Assembly: GCF_001723175.1 (NCBI RefSeq) | Contig: NC_064655.1 | Location: 186,001 to 250,000 of the forward strand | Direction of reading: 5' to 3' | Length of the DNA stretch: 64,000 bases | Source: Penicillium oxalicum | Taxonomy: Eukaryota; Ascomycota; Eurotiomycetes; Eurotiales; Aspergillaceae | Shown here: positions 41,920 through 51,254 of the stretch, piece after piece | How the letters are laid out: every line of letters starts with the position of its first letter | Position numbering within the stretch: the stretch's first letter is position 1 | Notes under the pieces: model-generated | Databases searched by the model: none | Seen by the model: only the letters and a program-made list of their open reading frames with translations | What the model was told of the DNA's origin: nothing | Made by a program: the position numbers and the translations under genes

Positions 41920-42276
41920 TTACCTAATCACCCACACACGACCGAACAATTTCCTGTGGGGCAATATCGGTACGGTGGGGGCGGCGCGCGTGTTGAGAAA
42001 ATGGGGGTTGAATCTTTCAAAGACAGTAGTCAATTGTCTTCGAAGATACAGTAGCAGGAAATAGGCTTTGAATATAAGCAAAACGTTCTAAAAATTGTGC
42101 CCAGTTCTTTTCGTGTATTATGTTCAAGAGATAGGCGACAGTCCGCCGACGGAGCTGATGCTAATTTCATACTTCATAACTTTATAAGCTAGAGTATGCT
42201 GCCGCAGTTTTCTCCATAACAAAAAAGGGCGCTTTTCATTTGAGTTGAGGACTGCATTCTGTTAAATTTCATCGCT

Positions 42277-42780
42277 ATGGTTGTCCCTGCCTCTAAGAAT
42301 CTCTTGTTCGTGTCATTCGATATCGATCTCGAGTCACTATGGACGGAATTCGATGATATACCCAGCCCCCCACCGTGCATTGGATCTGACAAGGACAGTT
42401 ACGACATCACCCTTGCATATCACTGGCAAGCTTTTCATGTTCCAATCAATGCAAAGCCCACTCGTGTGGAATGTTTCTTTGATGTGGGTACTGCATTCGG
42501 CCGCTACACGCTCTGGACAGGTCCAGACCCATTGGGCCCTTATACATGTGCAGACGATCTATTTCTCTATATCTCGACTTTTCTGCTCTTAGAAGACTTC
42601 CAGTGGCTGGAGTTTCGACTTTGCAAAGTGCATGCTGCCACCGAGGAGGTCCTGGCGCAGTATCCGTTTTTCCTTCCCCGAAGGGAATCTTTACTCGGGA
42701 ATTTGCGACGGACGCGCGAGCAGATTGGAGATGTTCTTTGTCAGGCTGCTTTTGCAAAAAATACAAGCTATCGCTTCTAG
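42277..42780 (+). CDS. Hypothetical 167-residue protein
   Basis: An open frame from ATG 42277 encodes VVPASKNLLFVSFDIDLESL, YDITLAYHWQAFHVPINAKP, VECFFDVGTAFGRYTLWTGP and CADDLFLYISTFLLLEDFQW, ending NLRRTREQIGDVLCQAAFAK. The alternation of hydrophobic and polar residues looks like a folded globular protein, and there are no internal stops. It lies between the coiled-coil and zinc-ribbon genes on the same strand. The left arm has no counterpart. I do not recognise it. Confidence 0.5.
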   Translation: MVVPASKNLLFVSFDIDLESLWTEFDDIPSPPPCIGSDKDSYDITLAYHWQAFHVPINAKPTRVECFFDVGTAFGRYTLWTGPDPLGPYTCADDLFLYISTFLLLEDFQWLEFRLCKVHAATEEVLAQYPFFLPRRESLLGNLRRTREQIGDVLCQAAFAKNTSYRF

Positions 42781-43653
42781 TTGATCATTCGCCCTATTCG
42801 GGAACCGATGTACCAAAAGAGTGGAACAGATATAGGGTCTTTCCTTGATTGCATCTATACTCGAACCGCAACGTTTTGTTGAAAACATAATGGGAAATCC
42901 TTCAATGTAGCTTTGAGCATGAGTACTCACTTGTCTCTTTCGATTAGACGTACATAAATGAAAATAATTACTTGATGCACGTGATCTATGTATTGATAAG
43001 CGAAGAGCTCGCACTCTTGAGTACATATCGGCGTGGGAACGACAGAGGTGGAGAATAAAGCAAAACAGCTATCAGCTATCTCTACCGCTTCATTATTCAT
43101 TTCCAGCAGTGTCAATGTTAATCATTCAATTAAACCCCCGGCAATGGTAAGACCCTGAGCTACCCACACAGCCATTGAAGTGGGTTGTCAGGTCGACGAA
43201 GTGGACCATAAGCCTCATAAAAACGGTGAATTTCGGTTGTCACGGTATTGGTGACCATACACTGGTCAATATAGTTGGAGTCACCAGCTTGAACCAAGCT
43301 CTTTAATCTTTCCGGTAGCACGGAAGATCGTTCACCGCAACTGCCACCGGTTAGAATCTCTAGATCAACGCTTCCTTCTTGCTACGCTGAATATGCGTGA
43401 AGTTTTCACCTTTTGAGCTCACATCGGAGCACCACCAAATATCGATAACAGTCACGTACAGTTGTCTCAACGATTTCCATCTCCTCGGCCGGAGAAAAGA
43501 GACGTCCACGCGTCAAGGGCCAGAGCTCCCTCCTATCGTCAGTATGGTTTTGTGTGGATATTGGCATGATCTACACCTGCTGCAGTCAATTCTGGTCTGA
43601 ATTCTGTCCTCACACAAAGATCGGGCTAGATACTAATACTGCCACTTCCCACA
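42781..43653. other. Intergenic, nothing recognisable
   Basis: Only short frames without motifs. A 67-codon frame at 43397-43600 (+) has no support. Confidence 0.4.
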
Positions 43654-44096
43654 TTGCCTGAGTTGCCCACGCTTCCTCCATTTCCTTCGTTATGCGTTGG
43701 TTTCAAGGTATGACTATGTGGATTAACAGCAGGTACTGTATATATCTTCTTGAGTCCTAAGCATTGATCGGAATTTCTGATGGACGCAGATTCAAGGTGG
43801 CGAGGGAACAGCTACCATCATACACGGAAGAGAGCCCGCCACCAATTCCTGTATCGCAGCCGTATGAGATTAGTGCACCACGGGCACCACGAGCACCACC
43901 AATTGACGCACTTCGATGTCAAATATGCCACGGCCGTCGGTCTGTCTCTTATCACGAAAATCATTCTAGTGACCCGATTGGCTTTCCAGCGGTCGGTATC
44001 TGTTCTCGCCGGCGGACGAACTGTAAATTCTATAGAGCGAGACGGGATGCTTCAGCCATGGGCTTGCTGGCCATTTCGGAACTTCCAACAGATTGA
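43654..44096 (+). CDS. Small zinc-ribbon-like protein, right copy
   Basis: The downstream exon encodes FKVAREQLPSYTEESPPPIP, a Pro/Ala linker (APRAPRAPPID), then ALRCQICHGRRSVSYHENHS, DPIGFPAVGICSRRRTNCKF and the ELPTD end. C-x2-C and C-x6-C pairs with His suggest one zinc site. The upstream Pro-rich piece (LPTLPPFPSLCVGF, from 43669) aligns base by base with the left copy at 15991-16428. An intron between them probably ends at GGACGCAG (43792), but the donor is ambiguous (GTATGA or GTACTG). The initiator ATG is not found. The conserved C-terminus and the diverged linker suggest selection on the Cys block. Confidence 0.6.
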
Positions 44097-45682
44097 CGCA
44101 TGATAGGGAGGATTCCTATGGACAGGAGAATTTAGGAGAAATCAGTGTGCCGTACGGATTTTATCGAAGAAGCACTTTATTAAGCTTCTATACAGTTTAA
44201 AACATGACATGAATATGTTTGTTTGTGGCTGCCAGTCACATGGTTCTGTCTATTAGATCCTCCAGCCCTCTTGTTAGATCTTAGCTTCTTCAACGATCTG
44301 TTGTCTCCTCTCCTTCTTCCCTTAGATTCAAAGGATGAATAGATGTTAGCTGTAGTCGAATATACTCCCAGCACGCGCTACAACGGGTTTAGGGGGCATC
44401 CATCCGGTCACCCCATGCCCATACTAACTTAGCAGACCTTGCTAGGGGCTGCGACTTGGTAATGCTCGTTCAGAGTACTGATGACCAGCGTTGGGGCTGA
44501 TTCTCTCTAGCCTGGTTAGCCTGGTGGGCCCATGGGGCCGGTCTAATGGGCGGCGTCATGTTCGGACCACACACGGCATGGCCCCAGATCAAAAGTTGTC
44601 AGAACAAGAAATGACCGTATGGACTAAGAATGCCGCCTATAGTGCATTTTTGGTCTTGCGGTATTGTGCCCCATGTTCTGTCCGACAAAAGTCAAAAATT
44701 TGAGGCTGCTGCCGACATGGGGCCGGACGCAACGCCTCACTGATTCGCGCACCTTTTGCCCCGTACATACTCCATGACATCAGAGATATTCTTGGGCAGA
44801 ATATGGGGCATGTTTTGATCGTTTCAAGGACGTAGTCTGTACCAGTGGGACGGCGATTCGTCTGCTTAAATGCATGAGACTCGCTGCCCGACGATTTAAA
44901 TAATTATGTTAAAAAATTATTTTAAGTCATCTAACAAGTGTTCTCAATTTTCTTAAACGCCTTCACGTTGACATCCACCAAAGACTAACTGCGACTTTAC
45001 ACAACTCGTTTCCCGGAAAATCACGTGCCGTATAGTAACCATTGATAGCAGTACCTGTCCATTTACGTCATGGTTGGCGGCCATCAATTTCTTATTTCTG
45101 GATATCAAATGTGATGGCCAGTCACTAAGAGTAATATATCATTACTCATCCTGAATATTTTCTCCAAACTGCTTCTTGGTTCGCATCTCATATTGGTAGG
45201 TGCATCTTTGCGCAGACTGCGGAACATTTTGTTGAGGTTTCAGCAGTCTTCAATGTCGCTGAGGGTAGGTCGTCCTCCCTGAGGCATACTAGCCTTATAC
45301 GGAAACGTGGTCTCAGGGAAGTGTGAATAGCACACTTCTACTCAGAGGTTATCTTAGATTGTGAAAGATCTTCAATATAACTCAATAGCTGGTATATGGT
45401 GTCTGTCCTCCTAGATCCTGTCCCTCATCCCAATAAGGTCTAGCAATCAACCAATTAAACCTAATATTGCTCTAATCTGTGTAAATATATGTCAGTTGAG
45501 GCGACGCCTCGCCAAAGATATACGTGAATATACGACGAACGAAGGTTCAAGTTGCCATGTCAACAACATCATTGATACTCTTTGCAATCTCTGAGCTGCG
45601 TCTCGCGAATCATTTAGGTTTGGATAGTCATAGACAAGTTTATCAATACATTAAGAGGCACACATAGATTATTGTCAGTGCA
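44097..45682. other. Intergenic, nothing recognisable
   Basis: A direct repeat of CATGGGGCCGG (44532 and 44718) with GC-rich surroundings was checked as a possible MITE but has no terminal inverted repeats. A 70-codon frame at 44491-44703 (+) lies inside it. The rest is AT-rich. Confidence 0.4.
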
Positions 45683-46251
45683 TCAAGCATTCGCCGTCAT
45701 TTCTTGCGAGGGCAATGTCACATCATCTGACACATACATATTCCAGTTCTTCAGTGCCTCAAGCATTTGTTCTCTGGCATGCTCCATGCCTTCATGGAAG
45801 GATGCGAGGCGAGTGGTTTGATCTTCCTCACGCTTTTTCAAGCGACCTTCCTCCTGCCTCAATTGTACATTGTCGGCTCTCAGGGCTTGATTTGTATCTT
45901 CAAGAGCCTGGGCATCGACATGCTTAGTGACACATGACTCCCACAGCCGCCGAAACAGCCCCACCAGCCTCGCTGCCTGGGAAGCTAGCTTCGGGTCTTC
46001 ACGCTCAAGCTTGTCCAGAGTGTTAAGTACCGATTGGAACGGGCGTGTCATCAGCGTGCGTTGGTCATGGGTTTGAAGCGTGTCAAGCTGTAGCGGTAAT
46101 TTAGAACTCTTTTTGCAGAACTTCCCTTGAGGCATCCAAAACTTACAGTTGTGATATTCGAAGTCGCTGCTTCCGATGGCTGATCATCATTCGCATTTGT
46201 ATGAGTTTCGCGGAATCCCTGGACTGCCAGCACTTCCTTTGGGGTCTCCAT
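45683..46251 (-). CDS. Two-exon coiled-coil protein, divergent relative of the F-box-linked one
   Basis: Exon 1 is 46147-46251 (35 codons, METPKEVLAVQGFRETHTNA). The intron is 46088-46146 (59 nt, perfect GTAAGT donor, CGCTACAG acceptor, phase 0). Exon 2 is 45683-46087, and the product is 169 residues. Exon 2 contains SVLNTLDKLEREDPKLASQA, RLVGLFRRLWESCVTKHVDA, a coiled coil (ALEDTNQALRADNVQLRQEE) and HEGMEHAREQMLEALKNWNM. Aligned with 41393-41919, the LWES(Y/C)V motif, the coil immediately after it and the (M/V)xxxLEALK/R helix coincide, so I infer common descent. There is no F-box gene beside it. Function unknown. Confidence 0.8.
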
Positions 46252-47411
46252 CTCTGTGATCGAGATCTGAGCTTATCACTTTGGTGGTAAAACAATATTG
46301 TGACCCGGTGTAAGACTTATAAGTCTGTACTCTTAGAAACATATTAGTTCCAGTTTTGGTGTGAATATACAATTTCCCCATTCTCGACCTCAATTTTACA
46401 GCGGAATTGAGACGGCGCTACTCAACGGTTCTGCAGTACGTTGAAGTCCCTACATCGCCAAAATATACAGCCCTCACCATTGAAATATCGATGTTGAGAC
46501 ATCGCGTTTAATGAAACCTGGTTGTGCGACGCGACAGGTACGAGGCCGGTGAAGACATCTCAGTACAGTGCGGTGAGGGGTTGAACGAGGCTGCACTTTA
46601 TCAGCAGTGCTGTCAGTGAATGACTTCGCCACTGGCCCCGCAATAACGCTACGCGGTTCACTTCAATCTAAATACAAATCCCCTGGTCTAAAGGTGAAGC
46701 CAACATTGAAATCCTGTGATGCGTACATAATTCTTGCTCAAGCGACTCCTTTCCTTATGGAAGGACCAAGATTTACCTGTCAACATTTCAACCATCCAAT
46801 AAAGCACGCTGTGAATTTAAACTAAGCTCATAATTTTCTATACCTTGGAATTCTCTACTCTGCTCTCGATTTTTCAAGTTCAAGATTTGCTTTCAACGAG
46901 TCTTGACAGCTGAAGAATGTTTTAAGATGACAAGATTTAGACCTGGAGGCGGATAGAATACTTTCGCTCTCATCCTTGGGTATATGAGGGACCCCAACGA
47001 TGGTTTTATATTTTCCGTTTCGGTGTCTCCAGTAGTTTCCTTCCAAAATCAAACCATGTTGCCTTCTTAAATTGTGATGCAGTGAAGAATTACTAGCAAC
47101 CAAAAACATGACATTGTTTGACCAGTGGAGTCATAGCCTGAAAAATAATCATGGCACGATACAGTATGGTACAAGGGTTGCTGATGAACATTTATGTGAC
47201 AAGAGCCTATTCTTTGAGAAAAGAGTACATTCCGCAACGAATATTGAAACTGGAGAGAAGAGAGAAGCGAGAAGTGCTGGATCTGAGGTGCCTGCGATCA
47301 TACCCCTCGGTCTCCGCTAACCAGTTCGCTCGAAACTAAACACTCTACCCACATACTGTTTCCTAGCGTCACGATTCGCCTCGCTAGACACACTCTTCTT
47401 AGCAGGCCTGA
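46252..47411. other. Intergenic, weak ORFs only
   Basis: Frames at 46607-46825 (+), 46855-47109 (-) and 47108-47339 (+) are 60-85 codons without motifs. None has a convincing splice partner. Confidence 0.35.
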
Positions 47412-47847
47412 TCACTTCCACGATGCCCATAAAACCAGATGCTGTTCAATTTCATGCCCATGCTCGACGACGATCCTCCTAGTGATAGTGCTGACAGGCA
47501 GCTTAATTGTATCGCATGGCTTGAGGGTGTTAGTCTTGTAGCCGTAACATGGATATTGACCGTAAACGTACCGCATCAGCGACATTGCTGCGAACGGAGC
47601 AGGATGGACAAATTTCGGTGATAGATGCTTCTGATGAGGTACTGGAAAAATAGGACAATCGTTCTGTGTCAGAAACAATAAACACACGGTCGTCTGTTGT
47701 TTCCGAAGGAATGTCATCTGACGCGCTGTCAGAATCGGCAAGATAGGATAAATCAGTAATATGGACGTGAGATGCCTGAGATATCACATTCATATCCGCC
47801 GAAGGGGATGAGCTTGAATCAGAAACGTCATCAGGCAGAAGGGCCAT
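47412..47847 (-). pseudogene. Hypothetical Ser/Asp-rich protein, probable frameshift
   Basis: From ATG 47847 the frame is acidic and Ser-rich (MALLPDDVSDSSSSPSADMN, YLADSDSASDDIPSETTDDR). Near 47600 coding character passes to another frame, which reads MRYVYGQYPCYGYKTNTLKP, CDTIKLPVSTITRRIVVEHG and HEIEQHLVLWASWK to the stop at 47412. The two parts fit together after RSNVADAV with a one-base shift, or an intron I cannot place. The C-terminal part looks like a folded domain but I do not recognise it. Confidence 0.4.
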
Positions 47848-48269
47848 TGTAATGAGAGTGCAGAATACCGTGAAGGGATGGGCGTGTTCGGCAAGGTCTG
47901 CTTGGGGTGCTTAAAGATTGGAATACTTGTTCTACAGGGGTGTTGGCAGGAAATCCGCGAGAAACACAGGAGAATCATTGATCAATCTTGAATTTGTGAA
48001 TGCAACAGGGGGCTAGTTCATCAAGAAGCGGTGGACTGGCCGCAGTTGAGGAATTTCGAGTTCCATTTTAGCTGAAGTCGTCATTACCAGAACAGTAACT
48101 CCTGGTGTACGCTCGTTCCGGAAATCCAATCCACTCTTGGAATAATTCACGACTCTGATAATGGGCTTCCTAGGATAAAGCATGCAATACCTTTCCAAGA
48201 GAGATCATAAAAAGTTGAAGCTTGTCTGGTCAGCAAATACGAACTCGGAATGTTCACGGAGAGCCAGAG

Positions 48270-48924
48270 TTACAGTACCTCCAGTGACAGTAGCCAGTGC
48301 CCACGAATAACACCGACGAGTGCGACGACCAATAGGACACATGTCAGCCCAGTGTAGTAATATGTGACGGACAGTACTTGTGGCCGAGCTGGAAGTTGAT
48401 ATCCGATGCGTCCAACTAGCCACCAATGAAAAGAAGCTATGTTCAGGAAGTCTATGAACACAACGAAGGGTACGATCGACCACAGGGGGAAAAAGACGAA
48501 GCTTCCGACTATGATAGCTGTCAATTTAATCAGGCTCGAGGAGGCAGCAAAAAGTGGACAGCAGACTCTCAGACAGCGAGAAATAGTTGATGGAGGCTGC
48601 AAGTGAATGCTGATTCGAAGATACTGCAGATCACATTAAGCACGAGATTCATAAGAATCTACACGGGGGCTCACGAACTGCCTGTAACGATAAGAATACA
48701 CTGACCAATCCGGCGAGGACTCCCATGATAGTCTCGTTCGCTGCGCACCAGCTTGATGCCGCCAAAACAGCCCACAAAATCAATATTGCCACAAACAACC
48801 CACGGTCAAGCCACTGGTGGGACGCATGATTCTGAAATATTACACAAAGGAAAGGAATTCGAGTGCAATGTAGGAGCAGCGAGACTGTTGCCAAGGTCGA
48901 GAGTAGCACAGGGAGGCTCTTCAT
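48270..48924 (-). CDS. Multi-pass membrane protein, right copy
   Basis: Exon 1 starts at ATG 48924 (MKSLPVLLSTLATVSLLLHC) and contains helices VLLSTLATVSLLLHC and GLFVAILILWAVLAASSWCA. It probably ends at a GTCAGT donor near 48706. Exon 2 starts after ATCTGCAG at about 48625 (YLRISIHLQPPSTISRCLRV) and holds helices LFAASSSLIKLTAIIVGSFV, WSIVPFVVFIDFLNIASFHW and TGLTCVLLVVALVGVIRGHW. SLLSLE then meets a donor (GAG|GTACTG at 48279/48278), so a last exon is probable. The paralogue at 14134-14803 has the same intron position and the same SLLSLE donor. Unlike that copy, exon 1 here has no frame change. Family not recognised. Confidence 0.6.
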
Positions 48925-49690
48925 GATGAATATGTTTTAAGACAGATCAAAACGGAGGCTAGAAAAGCAGAATCTAAATCTTATACTTGGAAAGAATCAC
49001 GTATAAGAAACTCATAGAGATATAGGTACGAAGAGCTCCTGGGAATCCCGAAGATGCTTCTGGACTCTGAAGACACCGGAGAGCCCGACTCATTGAGGAC
49101 CTGCTAATGACTGATTATTTTCAACGCCAATACATCTCTCATATATTCTCAAGCAGACGATGGAACTTGATAACGCATAATCGGCAGTATAATGCTTATT
49201 AATGCTTCTACGTGTTGGATTCGACAGGTAGATGAGGTGACCAATAGTTGCAGATAGAAATACACGGCTAGTAATGACAACGATGCGAACAACCTACTCT
49301 GATGACGAAAATGCAGTATCACATCTTCCTGGCAGCTTCCTAGGCCTTGAGTAGTGGACCGGGACCCAGGGGATGTACTGTACACGTCTGAACAGAAAGA
49401 CCAATGCATCCGGCATCAGATAACCGGCCGAACAGAAGCCGAGAGACCGCTATGTTTAGATGCGTACCTTCCAGAGCCTGTTTGGTCATCCAGTCTCCGA
49501 CGCTTAAACGGGGACGTTATGCGCTAATCGCAACGAGGAGGCGGCCCCGTCGCGGAGGGCGTAATTACTTGTACCGATTGTCTGGGTTCTGAGGCAGTAG
49601 AAAATTAGTGGCGTTCCTTCAGACTGTTACAGTAGAGAGTATATCATTTTGCCCCTCGGGAAAGGAAGGCCAAGTGAAGGAGTGGCCTCT
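48925..49690. other. Intergenic, nothing recognisable
   Basis: Two frames of 60-90 codons without motifs. This is the upstream region shared by the divergent multi-TM and ferric-reductase-like genes. Confidence 0.4.
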
Positions 49691-49699
49691 CTATATAAG
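49691..49699 (+). promoter_or_regulatory. TATA box of the ferric-reductase-like gene
   Basis: CTATATAAG lies 48-56 bp upstream of the ATG at 49747, a typical core-promoter position. Confidence 0.5.
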
Positions 49700-49746
49700 C
49701 ATTCTAGCTCTCTCACTATTCCCGTAGCCAGCATAGGCTACGGAGA

Positions 49747-51154
49747 ATGTACAAGCCAATGTCGAAACTCCTCCACTGGTTTTCGAATTTATCGGTTCCC
49801 GACGTTTACGGTACTTGCGCTGCGATTCTTCTTGCATCCTGGCTTATCTATTCATCTGCAGTGCATATATGGTTCTGGACTTGCAAAAGAAGATATCTGT
49901 TGTCCTGGCATTCATGGAGCTCAAGGCTGCCGGGGATTTGGCGACGAATTCTCTTTGTCCACCTACCGAATTCTTTCGGGTGGCTCGACATCTCAACATG
50001 TTGGCAGGCTTTAGTACTGGCAACTTTGCTCGCAGCAAACATTTTAGCCTTGCGACTTAGAGCCACGTCCTTGATGGTCGTCCAAAAAAGAGCTGGGTCT
50101 TTGGCCGTCATCAGCATCGCCCCTCTGTGCACCGGTCCGAACTTTGGGTTTCCAGCTGATCTCTTACGTATCGACTGCCAGTCGCTCGGATGGTTTCATC
50201 GATGGATGGGACGTATTTGCGTGTTTCATTCCCTTCTATACGGCATTACTAGCATGTCCACAACCAAAACTTCGATCCTCACAACTCCGCGGTATCTTTT
50301 CCCTGTTGTAGTAAGTATACTTTGCGACTGAGCCAGAAGACAATTTTGGACCTTGGATCACTCTGACTCCCACTAGGCAGGGTGCTCTCTCATTCTGATT
50401 GTTCCGGTCACGTGCGTGGCAATACGAACACGACATGTGCAGTTCGCTTTGAAATGCCATTATTTGCTTGCGGTAGTGGCTATATCCGCCCTTGGATATC
50501 ATCTCCTGGAACAACAGTGTCTATATCGTTGGGTCTTATTAGGTGCTCTCTGCCTCTGGGCTGTGATAAGTCTTGCCGTGTTTATAGCTACCATGTGGTC
50601 TCAAAAAGCCATAGCGACAAGATAGACAAGAAGTGTTTATGAACGCATCTAATGGTCTTCTTTGGCTTGAGATCGGTCTACCTCCCTCTTGGACTGTGCG
50701 GCCCGGTCAATGTGTGCAGCTCTGGATGCCACGTGTTGGCATTCGCGCCGGTCTGCAACTTCCTCTCTTCTATGTGGCAGTATGCAAAAAGGATGGCGAG
50801 CATAAGATCGCACGGATGGTGGCTCGTTCCCGCTCAGGTATTATTCGAAAGCTTTACGATAGAAATCTCGCTTCCCCGCGCGGCAATCGGATCCCGGTCA
50901 CTGTGCTCGGACCATATGGGCGCCTGGAAAACTTGCTCCGATTTGGGACCGTTGTGTTAGTCGTAGAGGACGTTGGCTTTTTTCGAGCGCTCTCGTATAT
51001 AGAGATGCCAGTCAAGGCCAGTGTGCAACGGAAAGCGCTGGTACGGAAACTGGAGATTTTGTGGCAAGATGACGCGGAATCTAGTGAGTCGTCGAGTTAT
51101 CTTCTGTCAGAGCCAGCAAAAAGCCTACGAACTAGTAAACATAGTGACGAATAA
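49747..51154 (+). pseudogene. Ferric reductase-like (FRE) transmembrane protein, decayed
   Basis: Exon 1 (49747 to about 50311) starts at ATG. It contains several TM helices and the first haem-ligand helix in a HRW..R......H arrangement (LGWFHRWMGRICVFHSLLYG). A GTAAGT intron ends at CCCACTAG near 50377. The next part gives the second haem helix (FALKCHYLLAVVAISALGYH) with two His 13 residues apart, plus another TM. Continuation into the FAD-binding region (NGLLWLEIGLPPSWTVRPGQ, CVQLWMPRVGIRAGLQLPLF) requires a one-base shift near 50620. The NAD(P)H domain is cut short: where relatives have a Gly-rich nucleotide motif this reads TVVLVVEDVGFFRALSYIEM. The frame stops at 51154 without the C-terminal Cys-Gly/NAD motif. 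FRE proteins reduce extracellular Fe(III) at the plasma membrane; this copy is unlikely to do so. Confidence 0.75.
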
Positions 51155-51254
51155 GGACTACCGCAATCTTAAGAAATATGCTTGATTGATTAAACGAGGG
51201 GCAGGCAGAAGGTATGTTAAATACACATCTGCAGAGTGGTCCATAGTTTATATG

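Noticed and set aside
44491..44810. Possible MITE with repeated CATGGGGCCGG
   Set aside because: The repeats are direct, not inverted, and no target-site duplication is seen.
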